Notes under the pieces: model-generated
Database searches by the model: none
What the model saw: the letters and a program-made list of their open reading frames with translations, nothing else
Told to the model about the DNA's origin: nothing
Assembly: GCA_007449985.2 (NCBI GenBank)
Contig: VIIQ02000555.1
Location: 248,001 to 312,000, forward strand
Length of the DNA: 64,000 nt
Reading direction: 5' to 3'
Source: Desmodesmus armatus
Taxonomy: Eukaryota > Chlorophyta > Chlorophyceae > Sphaeropleales > Scenedesmaceae
Position numbers and translations under genes: made by a program
In this document: piece after piece, positions 1 to 12,200 of the stretch
Layout: each line of letters starts with the position of its first letter
Numbering within the stretch: the stretch's first letter is position 1

Positions 1-14
1 TTCTGTGTGTGCAG

Positions 15-69
15 GGAGAACATCATGGAGGCAGTGCGCAGGTTCCAGGAGGTGTATGGAAAGAAGTAG
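15..69 (+). CDS. 3'-terminal exon of an unidentified gene (partial)
   Basis: The window opens in an intron that ends with a good acceptor (gtgtgtgcag, last base 14). The following 55 bases read as one split base plus ENIMEAVRRFQEVYGKK and a TAG stop at 67-69. Charged, helix-like residues ending in a Lys-Lys pair fit a soluble protein's C terminus, but this is too short to name a family. The rest of the gene lies to the left of the window. Frame choice rests only on the acceptor and the stop; the other frames after the acceptor give no better alternative. Confidence 0.5.
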
Positions 70-1151
70 GTGGCGCCTGCTGTTGATGCTGGGCTGGTGT
101 GAAGAGTGTCGAACCCACCTGCTGATTCTTATGTAACGAACCACCACATCAGTGGATGCTGATGTGAGCGCGCTGACCAGCATAACACGCAACGCGCCAG
201 GTGGCTGTCAGGGGTGAGACATTGAAAAGATAAGGCGTGCACACGTGAGTGTTGAGTGTTGAGCAGTGGAAAGAGATGTGCCAGCGCTGTACAGGGCCTT
301 TCAAGTTTTCCCACGGGCCTTTGCCAGTGCTATGAGTGCGGCATTTCAGGGGGGGGGGGGGGAGTGCAGAGTCTCGCAACACCAATTGGTAGGTCAGTGG
401 CCCGGTCCGCTGTGCGTACAACACAGCACACAAACTGTGATCATGAAGCACTGCACAGGCTTATGGCAACCAAGGACACCCGTCAGATTCTGCATGTGCA
501 GTCACTCAGTCACTGAGTGTCTGTGGTGCAAGTGTGGGTGGGTGGGTGCGGTTGGGGGGGGGGGGGGGGGGGGGGGTGCGTCCTGGGAGGTGGGACACTG
601 GCTGCCAGAGTCTGCCAGCACCAGTTGCCATTACCTTTTGTTTTGGGTCTCGTGGCACTTTCTGTCCAAAGCTTTGTTTCAGTTCCCACCAAGCAGTACA
701 ACCATAGTCTGGGCTGCACCACCTAGCCAGTAAACTTACGAAAATTAACGTGCTTCTGCATACATCAAGGAACCGCAAGGCACTGGGCTACGACTCGCTG
801 GCGCACAAAAGCAACAATCACCATACAGCGGTATACAGAGGTCTTTGTGGGCGTTGACGGCATTGCGTTGGCATCCGTAGTACGTTTCTGTAATTGCCTG
901 AACGCCTTGAAACTCTTGAAGCAGGTTGTCCTTCAAGCAAGACAATTTTGACTCCGACAGCGAGCCTCTAGACAGCGTCCAGGCAGCGTCACGTGTGAAT
1001 CAAACGCACCTTTGCGCATCTTTTGTGGCCTTGTTGGGCCCAGCACAGTCTCTTGTCCCTAAGCTGGCTGGGCAAGCAGCTGTGAGCAGCAGGATGCAGC
1101 AGTATCCGTCTCAAGGCACATGAGTGCGCCTGGAAGCCACAGACGTGCTCC
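70..1151. other. intergenic region, with long G tracts
   Basis: I see no convincing coding exon here. It should contain the 3' UTR of the upstream gene and the promoter and 5' UTR of the kinesin gene. The notable content is two guanine runs, about 13 G near 349-361 and 23 G at 554-576. No clear TATA box is visible close to the kinesin start. Confidence 0.6.
554..576 (+). repeat. 23-bp poly-G tract
   Basis: An uninterrupted run of 23 guanines lies in the intergenic region upstream of the kinesin gene. It could form G-quadruplex structure and is prone to length error in sequencing, so the exact count is uncertain. Confidence 0.85.
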
Positions 1152-4100
1152 ATGGATGCTATAAAGCAACCAAAACCGCAGCTGAGGCGCTCCTCGTCAG
1201 CCAACAGCAGCAGCCTGGATGGGGGAGCCAGGGAGCGGGTCTGGGTGGGGGTGCGCATCAGGCCCCTGCTGGAGCAGGAGCTGCTGGCCAGGGAGCAGTC
1301 TGCCTGGAGGGCTGAGCAGGGAAGCACGCTACAGTACATGGGTGCTGAGCCCTCAACCACAGGCGCGAGCACGTCCAGCGCTGCCTCATACCAGTACAAC
1401 CGTGTCTTCGAGGAGGCCAGCACATCAGAGCACGTGTATGCAGATGCAGCCAGCAGCCTGACAGCAGCAGCTGTCAACGGCTACAACGGCACCATATTTG
1501 CCTATGGCCAGACAGGCAGCGGCAAAACATACACCATGCAGGCCGTCATGGCGTGTGCAGCCAAGGACCTGTTCAGCCTCATCGCCCAGGACACAAGCAG
1601 GGAGTTCATCATACGTATGGCAGCGCTGGAGATCTACAACGAAAATGTCAGGGACCTCCTGCAGGAGAAGAGCCCCTCTGTCAAGCTGCTGGATGACCCC
1701 ATCAGGGGCACAGTGGCAGACGGGCTCAGCGAATCTGGGGTGTCATCTGAGCAGCAGCTGCAGCAGCTGCTGAGCGAGGTGGCAACCCGCAGGCAGGTGT
1801 GTGCCACATAAGGATAACCCCGTGCTGACCCACTGCATGTGTCAGCACTCTGACACAGCCACCGTTGCTGCATGCTGCCTTTTGCCGTGCTGGGATAGTA
1901 ATGACGTGCTGACAGGACCACAACTCAGTGTGCTGGTCTGCTTGTTGCCTCAATTGCAGACGCGTGCCACCAGGATGAACGACAACAGCAGCCGCAGCCA
2001 TGCCATTGTGCGTCTGTACATTGAGAGCAGGCCGCTCAGCAGCGCAGCAGCAGGTAAGCAGGCATGATGTGTGCAGGATTGCAACACTGCATGTTGCATT
2101 GCCGTGTGCCCACTACAATACATCAGTGCTACCAACATTCGAAGCCTGTCTGGTGTGTTTGCTGGACTCGAGGGCCATGTTGAAGCTTAGCATTGTGCTG
2201 CTGCGTTTTGCAGATTCCAGCAGCACTCAGGACCTGCAGCCACAGAATTCAGCAGCAGGCGCCAAGCAGCGGACGTCGTTGGCTGTCACGACTGCCGCCA
2301 TAAACTTTGTTGACCTGGCAGGCAGCGAACGGGCAGCACACAGTGCAGACACCGGCGAGGCTGAGAGGCTGAGAGTGAAGGAGGTGAGGGGCATGTTGCT
2401 CTAGCTGCAGTGTGCATGTGGGCCAAGCGGAGTGGCAGCAAGGGAGGCACCGAGGGACGGGGGAGGCTGGCAGATGTAGACACATGCGCGCATGCTTGCC
2501 CATGTTCCTGCAACGATGCATGAGCAATTGCATGTCAATGTGCATGCTGCCTCTGCCCCATGTGACAGCGCACACTGTGTTGAATTGGTGCAGGCGGGCA
2601 ACATTCACAAGAGCCTGCTGACGCTCAGCTGTGTCATCAGGGGGCTGGCAGACAACCAGGTAAGCAGGGACATCATGTTCGCGCCTTCTGCTATTCTGCA
2701 AGTCCTGCATGGTCAGGTAGCACAAGCAGATAGCAATATCATGGCCTTGATTCAGGAAGACCAGTGGTGGTGCCGGTAGTGCCTGACTGTCGCCTGCTGC
2801 TGGCTCCTGTGTGTCGCTGTCTGCAGAAGCACTTGCCCTACCGGGACTCCAAGCTGACCCGGTTGCTGCAGCCCTTCCTCAGCGGCAACTCACACATGGC
2901 CATCATCACCACCATCTCACCAGCAGCAGGTATGCAGCAGGAACTGCTTCAGCAGCAAGGTACCAGCAGTCCTGCAGCAGGCAGCAGTGCGCCTGCTGGG
3001 TGTTGCTGCAGTGCTCAACCAGCAGAGGGGGGGGGGGGCAGCACCACCTTGTTCACAGTGCCAAGGCATAGCCAAGAAGAGCCAAGTTTGGCAACAACTC
3101 GGAAGTCAAGCTCTGTCTGCGATGTTTCTGCTGCCGCCACTGCTGGTGCAGGTTCTGCTGACAACACACGAGCAGCTCTGCACTTTGCCACAGCAGCCGC
3201 CCGTGTGGTGATGCGGCCGCAGCTGAACCGCGTGGCCAGCAGCAAGGCCGTCATCAAGGCCATGGCGTCTGAAATCCAGCAGCTGAAGGCCAAGCTGGTG
3301 AGGCATGCGACACCTGCCTGCCAGCACACTCACCCACTGGTTAACTGCTTCTTGCAGCAGCCTGCATGCATATGCTGGTGGGACGATGCCTGTGGTCTTG
3401 AAGGATGATAGAGCTGTTGTTGCTGATGCATGCGTGAGTGTGTGCTATGTGTATGGGTGTGATGTGTGCAGGGGCGGCTGGAGTCTGACCAGGCAGCAAT
3501 GAAGCAGAAAGAGGCTGAGGCAGCATCAGCAACGCAGGAGCGGGATACCTTGCGCAACAAGCTCAAGATGCTGCAGGACCAGATCCTGCGCGGGGACCAG
3601 ACCACAGCCAGGCAGGCAGCCCTGCAGAAGGTGAAAAGGGGCACTGCCACCAGCCACAACTTGGGGCCATGCAATAAAGTAGTGGTACACCAAAATTGAG
3701 GCTGTTGTTGCATGCACCTGAAGCCATGGCTGATGACGGAGGGCCAGAGCCAATAAGCTCCTGCCTTTGCTGCATGATTCCTGCTCACATTGTGCTGCGC
3801 CTGTGTGTGCTGCCATCCTGCAGCTGAGGGGTTCTCTGGACAGTCGCAGCTGTGACTGGCAGAACAGGGCTGAAAGGGCCAAGGAGCTGAGGGCATCGTC
3901 TGCTGGTGAGTCAGGCCAAAGGCTGCAATGGCATGAGTGCAGCCGTCTTTTGGCTGATGCAGGGGATGTCCCCATTGGCAGCAGAAGGAGACCTGCATTG
4001 TAAGACCCTAGTAACCTCTGCGTTGTGGTTGTATGCATGCATGTGCAGGTATTCTGTCTGGCCGTGTCACCAATGACTCTGCGGCGCCGCGAGACTGCAG

Positions 4101-7100
4101 CCATGTCAGGAGCAGGCCCAGCACCAGCGGTGGCGGCAGCAGCTGCAGCGCCTTCGGCACTGTGCCTGACCTCAGGAGCTGCGCCAGCGAGCTGCTCGTG
4201 GGTGGGCTAGATGTCAGGCGCAGCACGCGCTTGCTGAACTGCTACCTGCCACGCAATGCAGCAGCAGGGGCGTGCAGCGCTCAGCAGCAGCAGCAGCAGC
4301 AGCAGCCACAGCAGCCAGACCCGGTGGGGCGCAGGCAACCCCAGCAGCAGTCAGGCTGGCAGTCTATCCTCCAGCAGGCAGCACTCAAGCAGCAGCAGCC
4401 GGCTCCGAGCAGACTGCAGCAACAAGCGCCAAAGCAGCCGCAGCCAGAAGAGGTTGTCAGAGCACTGCAGATGCAGAAGCTTCAAGTGAGTGCCATGCAA
4501 GGGCATGGGGGTGGTTGCAGCATACATTGCACTCACCACGTCCGTGGTGATTTGTACAATAATATGCTAAGCAGCCAGCCACTTGAGTTGGGTGGCATGT
4601 CTAGGTTCCTGTGTGTACACCAGCAACAGGGAATGCATGTGCAGTCACCATGTGTCCTGGATGTTTCACCTTGTCACCACCAGATCACAGCATCAACCCA
4701 AGGGGCCTCTTGTCCCTGTCAGCCAGCTGGCAGCAGTGTACTGAGTGTTGGACTTGGCCTCACTCGTGCATTGTGTGCAACCCGCAGGAACCGTCGGGCC
4801 CCGAGGCCGAGGCTGCCATGGCTGGCCTGGAGGTGGAAGTGCGCTGCTACAAGCACGTGCAGGAGTACACCCTGGCGGAGCTGTCTGCAGCGCTGAACCA
4901 CCTGGAGAACCAGGCCGCGGCAGGCCAAGGCACAGGCAGCTGGAGCAGCGACCAGCTGGATGCTCTGCGCAGCGAGGTGGGTCTGATTTCATTTCTCCTT
5001 TTTTGTCATAGAGGAGTTGGCTACGTTGACCCTGTGGAGGCTACTAGCTACAGCCTTTGTTGCTGTGACTCTGTAGCGTCGGATGCGGCCACAGCTCACA
5101 TGCTGAGGGTGTTTGCATGCAGGTGGCGCGCAAGCGGGCGGCTGAGGCGCTGACGCAGCTGGGTGACAAGGCGCTGGATGCCCTCACCCGCAAGGTCAAC
5201 AGCTACACCTCCTCAGCAGACGCCAGCCCCTTTGTGGACCTGCACCGCCAGCTGCGTGCGGCGTCCAGCAGGGATGCCAGCCTGGTGGAGGCGGCGCTGG
5301 TCAGTGCAGCAGCAGTGGCAGCGGCAGCCAGGGCTGGGGGGTGCGGGGCAGAGGCTGCCAGTGGCAGCCGCCGGGTGTCCAGCCCAGACACTGTGCTCAG
5401 GTAGGGAGGGAGTGGGAGTCATGGCACAGTGGGTCGTGGCTGTAACAGCAGCTTGCAAGGCTGGTGTCTGGTGATGTGTGCCGGTTGTACAGCTGCAGAC
5501 CCTTGTATTGATGACAGTAGCCTTTTTAGATCGTTACGTGAGTGGATGCAGCAGGCACGCATGCGAAATGGAGCGAACTTGCTGCACCCGCTGCATGCAG
5601 TCTCAGCCGTGCTGCTGTGCCACCACTCACCTTTCTTGTGCCCTCCTGCATGTGCGCTTGCAGCCAAGACGGTGACCCAGGCAGCTGGCCTGACATGGCA
5701 CCCCGCCTGCTGTCAGGCCGCACAACACCCACAATGAGGGTGCCGGGTGGGCGGGGCAGCATCATAGCAGGCGCTGCCATAACGCCCTCCACTGGTGGGA
5801 CAGCTGCTGGAGGGCTGGTGGTGCAGCAGCAGCAGGCAGCTGGGCTCACACCAGAGGCCAGCAGCAGCAGCAGTGCCGCAGGCAGCGGCGGCACTGTTGC
5901 TGTCGGCAGCAGCTTCAGCAGCAGCACAGTTGGCAGCCGCAGGCAGAGTGCAGCTGGTGCGGATGCCAGCGCACCCTCTGCAGCTGCTGCCGCCTTGCAT
6001 CCTGCTGGCGCTGCTGTGGCCGCTGTGGCTCAGGAGCAGCTGCTGCGCATGCAGGAGGCGTGGCGGGAGTCGGTTGAGAAGGATGTCATCTGCCTGCGCG
6101 AGGTGTTGGGCCAGTACAAGGAGCAAGTGGAGCGGCTGGATATGCAGAAAAAGCTGCTGCTCAGCCAGGTGGGTAGGGTTGAACAGTACAGCTGCAGTAA
6201 CATGGTGCAGACGTCTCCACCCTGCAGCCGGCCCCATCGCACATGATGCGCTTGTTTGTGGCGATGATGGCGAACTCCTCCAAGGATTTTGCCATCGCCA
6301 CAAAAAAGAGCATCGTGTTCGTTGGGGCCGGCTACAGGGTGGAGATAATCCACTCTGGCCAGGTGGCCTAGGCCTTGCGTGGCACTCCAGCATGATGATG
6401 GCAGCCTTGTTTGGCTTCAGCGGCTTCCCAGCCCTGTTGGTATGTGCTCCATGCGTGGCTCCTATGGCATTGCCAGTTGTCAGCATAGTTGCTTATGTTG
6501 TACCCAACCCCTCGCTTGTGCACATGTTGCTCAAGATGCCCGCACACACCTGTTGGGTTGACTGCTGCAGGTGCTGAAGCTTGAGTTCTCCTTGGAAGAG
6601 CAGGAGACAAACGCTGATAAGCTGCAGCAGCAGCTGTTGCAGACACAGCAGCAGCTGCAGCAGGCGCTGAGGGAGCGTGACACAGCACGCGCAGCAGCAG
6701 CCTCGGGTGGCAGCACCGCCATGCCCTCTGGTGGCAGCTTCACAGCAGCAGGTGCTGTTGCTGCAGCCAGCAACGCAACAGGAGACGGCACGGCTGCAGG
6801 CACAGCAGCAGGGACAGCCAGCACCCCGCGAGCCAGACCTGGGGCGCTGCACGTGGCGCTCCCGCCCATCAACACAGCAGCAGCGTCTGGCATCTTTGAC
6901 GCCTGCTCGGACGACGGCTGGGCAAGCACGCCGACGGTCGACTCGCTGCTGCCAAAGATTGTTGCGCTGTGGGACGAGCTGTACGTGCCGCTGGCGTACC
7001 GCTCTCGCTTCTTCCTGTGCTTCCGGGGCCGCGAGGTGTTCTACTATGAGGTGGAAGCTCGGCGGCTGGAGTGGAAGCGCTCGCAGATGCTGCAGGGGGC

Positions 7101-8402
7101 GGATGAGCCGCTGGGGCTGGCACGGGGCTCCTACGGCCTGGACGGAGCCAGCACACCCACCACGCAGCGGGCAGGGGCGACTGGGCCCAACGGCACGCCG
7201 CGGCCTCTGTCTGCTGCGGCAGCTGCTGGTCTGACGGCAAGCTCCAGCAGCTTTGGTGGCATGCGCAGGCGCAGCAAGGAGCTGGACAAGGCAGCAAGGT
7301 GGGTCGGGAGCAGAGGCAAGGTTTGGGCCTGTACGGAAGTATCGGTCACTTGTCAGGGGTGCGGGTGCTGCCGACTGGCCTCACACACAGTTTGTGCTGC
7401 AGCAGTTGGGGCGGTGGATTCAGCTTGACGATGTGCAGGAGCACTTTCTGCATCACCTGGTACTGGCACATCAAACAGCACTACATAAGCATAAGCGACA
7501 GTGCGTGCGCGAAGGGTGCCTACTGTGTCCTGCTGATCCACCTGCTTCTGACGTTTGTGCCTGTTTCTGCTGCTGTTTGCAGGGCACTTGACTGGGAGCG
7601 TAAGAGCCTAGCAGCAGGGCTGAAGTGGAACCTCACAGAGCCAGAGCGTGAGGAGCTCTACAGGGCTTGGGCTGTTGACCCTGACACCAAGGAGCGCAAG
7701 CTGCAACTGGTCTTCAAGCTGTGGAGCAAGGAGACACTGCAGTGAGTGCACTGACCTGTTTTTCAACATGATGGTGCCGGGCTGTCATAAGATCAAAAGC
7801 TGATCAAGAGCACTCAAGGTTTGCAGCCGTCACACCTGCTGTCCTGCACAGCAACTCAGCCTGACCTGGCTCCTGCCTGTTTGGTGCTGCTGTGTGATTC
7901 TTGCAGGCAACCAGACGGCATGCAGCGCAGCAGCGAGCTGGTGGTGATGCTGTGCGGCATGGACGCCAGCGAGCACATGATGGAGCTGGTGTTTGGCTCA
8001 CACCTGCGCGAGTACACCTCCAGTGCAGGCCCAGTGATGGGCCGCGCCAGCAGCAGCGGCATCAGCTACGCCATCAGCAACTTTGCACGCCGGCTGGCCC
8101 CTCCGCTGTCACGCGCTGGCACCATTGGCAGCAGCCCCTTGCGGTCTTCGATGACGTCCATCGGACCCAGTGGGCTGGGTGGTGGCTACGCGGGGCAGCA
8201 CGGTGGTGGCTATGCGCCCAGCCGGGCGGGCGGCAGCTTCACCAGCAAGCTGATGCACAGCGGGTTCATGAGTTTGCTGGGCAGCAAGGAGCGCTCAAAC
8301 TTGAGCAGCCACCATCTGGCAGGCATGGGCGGGGGCAGCGTGGGGCCTGCCAGCAGGGAGGGTTCCTTCAGCAGCTTGGCCAGTATAAACAGGAAGCATT
8401 GA
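1152..8402 (+). CDS. kinesin-7 family motor of the NACK type, with DUF3490-like C-terminal domain
   Basis: Microtubule motor ATPase. Fifteen exons join in phase: 1152-1796, 1960-2053, 2214-2383, 2594-2659, 2827-2929, 3152-3297, 3472-3630, 3824-3905, 4049-4485, 4788-4976, 5123-5400, 5664-6168, 6571-7298, 7583-7741, 7907-8402, giving about 1418 residues. The N-terminal motor has the P-loop GQTGSGKT at 119-126, switch I NDNSSRSH at 222-229, switch II DLAGSE at 280-285, and the HLPYRDSKLTRLLQ segment. Coiled-coil and Gln/Ala/Ser-rich linkers follow. Residues about 1080-1287 match the C-terminal domain of plant NACK1/HINKEL kinesins: an IVALWDEL segment, a VEARRL segment, and LTEPEREELYRAW with KLQLVFKLW, interrupted by a low-complexity insert of about 70 residues. 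In plants NACK kinesins activate a MAPKKK and drive cell-plate growth; a division role here is inference. Start chosen as the ATG opening the motor exon; RRSSS at 12-16 could be a phosphorylation site. Confidence 0.9.
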
Positions 8403-9274
8403 TGGGTGCGCAGCTTTGTCTAACGGGTGCCTACGCTGTTGGCCATGTCAGGCCAGGTTGGGCTGGCCTGGACATTGTACACTTGCAGGGATGTGGTTGG
8501 CGTAGTTAGGGAGCAATGCTAGGTGTTGTTGGGAGCCAAGGGTTTCAAGACTTGACTGTTGCAGCGTGCATATGACCTAATTTGATGACGCTATTCGGTT
8601 TTGCAGCAGGGTGCGGGCCACCATATGGTGCTCTGCACCCTGCGGGCCAGCGGCCGCATGCAAGCAGGCAAAGCTTGCAGGCGACTCTACTGCTGGCTGT
8701 ACTGCAGCAGGAATTCGCTGCTGCAGGTTGAATGTATCTGTTGTTGCTGCTCACAATTGCACGCTGCGTCCAAAGCGTGACCACGTTTGCTTGACGGCCA
8801 TGTGTCTGGGCGGCTGCTTGCCGCCAAAGTCTTGTTGAAGCAATTGTGTGATGAGATGGTGCAATAGTAAGGAGTACCTGTAGCTTATGGTGTAGCCAGG
8901 CTGTGCAACTTGGACCTGCTGAAAGAATTGATCAACAGACCCAGAACAGCGGTCGTCACACCACGTCTGGCATGACAGGACACACCATGCCTGTGATCAC
9001 ATGCAGCACAGTCAAACACAAGATGAACAGCAGAAAGTACAGGGCTGGTGCTCCACGACCAGTCACCAAACTGGCGTTGGCCAGCACATACAGTGGTGCG
9101 GGACGCGGCCGACCGCGCTGAGGGTCCATGCCCTCACACACCTCCACACAACAGCACCATGCCAGTCAGTCACGGCAATGCCCGAGCACGGCTTTGGATA
9201 TGGCGGACGACAGCACAGATGCAGTCCACAGCACAAGTAGATAAGGTATGCAGCACCCATGCACAAAGCCCAAC
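8403..9274. other. convergent intergenic region
   Basis: The stretch lies between the stop codons of the kinesin (+) and threonine deaminase (-), so both 3' UTRs should be here. I see no coding exon, repeat or RNA gene in it. Confidence 0.6.
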
Positions 9275-12200
9275 TCAAGAGATGAACATGTTGAACACCC
9301 GCCGCTCCTCTCCATCCAGCTCCTCAAATGTGAACTCATCCTGCAGTGAGCGCTGCACCTTCCTGAACGCCCTATCCTGGCTGGGTGGCACCTGCATGCC
9401 CAACATCACGTAGCTCTCCCTGTTGCCCGTGTTACGGTAGTGGAATAGTGTCACATTGTAGTCGGCAGACAGGGCTGACAGGAAGCGGCGCAAAGCACCA
9501 GGACGCTCCGGGAATTGCACCTGCAGCAGCAGCCAAACCAGAGCGGTCTTGTCTTACATTACACGCACACAGGCAGCCAGCCCCCTCACAGCCACAGGTC
9601 ACAATCTGAAACCTAGCTTGATGCCTGGGTCAGGTGTGCTTGGATGATTGGTTCGCATTTTTGTGTGCCTGACCATCAGTTGCTGTTATAATTGTACGAC
9701 AGGCACAACAGCAGCAGCCTGGCATGGCTGGCACGGCCTACCTGGAACATCCGCTCATTGGGGATCTCTCCCATGTATGAGCGAGCACGGCCTCCCACCA
9801 AGTGGCGCAGGTGTATCTGTGCCAATGACAGCATGGCAGAACATCACAGCATAGCGCAGCATGATTAGCGCTTGGCAGGAAGAAGACAACCGATCCTATA
9901 GGCAACCAACATGTGACTTCTGACCGGCAGAAAAGCAGCCGAGCTAGCCGATTGAGGTGATATGCAAACATGTTCAACATACTCCTATCTTGCTTCTGTC
10001 ACACCCCCCCCCCCTATCTCACCCGTGCTGCGTCCATGCCGCTGATGTCCAGTGTGGGCATGCCTGCCGCCTCCAGCCTGCTGATGACCTCACCAACCTC
10101 ACTCTTGTCCTTCACACCCGCAGACCACAAGATGTTGGCCTGAGCACCGGCAGAGTACCTGGGGGACGAGGCACAGCACAGCACATCATTGCCGCAGCCG
10201 CAGTGGAAAACATCAGCAAATCTCTCAACGTTTGCTGATGTTCTGCAGCTCCACGCTCACAGGCATACCATGAGCCATGGCCAGAAACACATGTACGCTG
10301 TACAACAGACGTCAAGAGTACAAGCCCTGGGCGTGGGCGTTGCCCGCCCGTACCTGTACTTGAACTCGGTCACGCTGAGGCTGCCGCTGCCGCCTGTTGC
10401 TGCGTCCACAAAGTCCTTGAAGGCCCCAGGCCGCTCGGGTATGGTTGTGGCCATCATCACTTCAGTGCTGGCACCCAGGTCGGCTAGCTCAGACACCAGC
10501 CGCAGCCGCTCAAAGTTGATGTTGGCGCCACTGGTGACCGCTACAACAGTCTTTCCCTGCAGCCACACCCAGCAGCGACCGGACAGACAGCAACATACTT
10601 CAACGTGCTGCTCGGAGGCGCAGGAAGGTATCTGTGCCTGAATTGGCCTCAAACCAAGGAAATTTTGTCCTGTGACTGAGCTATGACGAAACATATTGTA
10701 CTATTTGTGTGTTGATGTGTTGCAGGGGAAAAGAGTGCCCACGTACACCAACAACAAGCGCCTTCACACGGTGCACCTGCTGCACAGTGCAGGGGTCACC
10801 AGACAGTCCCACCCTACCTTGTGTCCATTCTCCTTGAGCCATGCCTTGGCCCCTGCCACCGCCACTGCTCCTGCTGGCTCCAGGATGCTGCGTGTCTCAT
10901 TGAACACGTCCTTGATGGCGGCACTGATGGCGGCGTTGTCAACCAGCAGCACACCGTCAACAAGCTGACGGCACAGACGGAACGTCTCGGCACCAACCTG
11001 CACGCAATACAGCACAACAAGTAAGGTCAAGTGGCAGGTACAGCGAGGCTGGCACACCAGCTGCCACCCAACCAGCCAGGCAGGGAGGAGGGGGACAACG
11101 TGTTGAAGCCAGCACTGGTGTAGGAATGGCCAATAGTATTGCCCCTGCTTCCGCAGCTTGCTTCCAGCTGTTTCGTTCTCTCCGCCTGGCAGATTTGTTC
11201 ACCTCCTACCGCATCCATCAAGTCACCTCCTTGGTCAGTCCTGCAGCTGCTGCGAGGGTCATACCCGTGCCCACGAGCAGCCCTCACAAATACACCATGC
11301 ACTACTGCCACCCACCCCTGCATTGACGCTCAGCCAACCGTGCCCCGTCCACTCACCTGCTTGACCGCCACCCCATCAGCAAAGGCGTCCACGCGTGACA
11401 GCGTCACCCGCCTGCCCTGTGCCAGGGACATGGCCATGGCGTTGGCGCCAGAGGGCTCCACCCCTATGATCTGGATGTGCGGGTGCAGCTGCTTCACATA
11501 GGCAGCAATGCCGGCGATGAGGCCGCCGCCACCAATGGCCACAAAGATTGCATCCAGCTTGGTGGGGTCCGCTATCTGCACAGCCACAGCAAACAGTGGT
11601 GTTGGGCAAGACACGATTTGTTTTGAGAAGGCAGTGATATCAGCACCTTCAAGCACACAATCAAGGGCCTGGCACACGATGAGGGGCCTGGCGCTAGCCG
11701 AACGTTGCACTCCTGAGGCAGTCAGCACTCCTGATGCAGTCAGCATTCCTGATGCAGTCATTACCTGGCGTAGGATCTCGTCCCCAATGGTGCCTTGGCC
11801 TGCAATGGTGTGTGGGTCATCGTATGGAGCCACAAAGGTGAGGCCCTCACGGATGGCACGGTCCTGCACACACACAACACAACACACCATGAAGTTGTGG
11901 GGCCAGTGTCGCAACATGGCACAATGCTTTGCTGGTGCCCCCATCGTCGCATACACACACATATGTTGATTTGCTCACTATTTTTTAGTGCACCACTGCA
12001 GCAGCCGGGTTGATGCTAGTTGGCAAGGCAGCTGGTATATTGCCAAGGTGCTGCAGCCATGTCAGGCATCAGAGTGAAGGTATTAACACAAGCTGTACAG
12101 AGAACACGGGGCGTCCCTGCCGTCAGATGCTGCCGTGCATGCAGGCCCTGTCCACCCACCTGTGCGTATGTCTGTGCCTCCTGGTAGCTCTCCCCCACCA

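Noticed and set aside
2764..3408. Treating the whole open stretch as a single kinesin exon
   Set aside because: The motor-domain alignment is continuous only if 2930-3151 is removed, and good donor and acceptor sites with matching phase are present.
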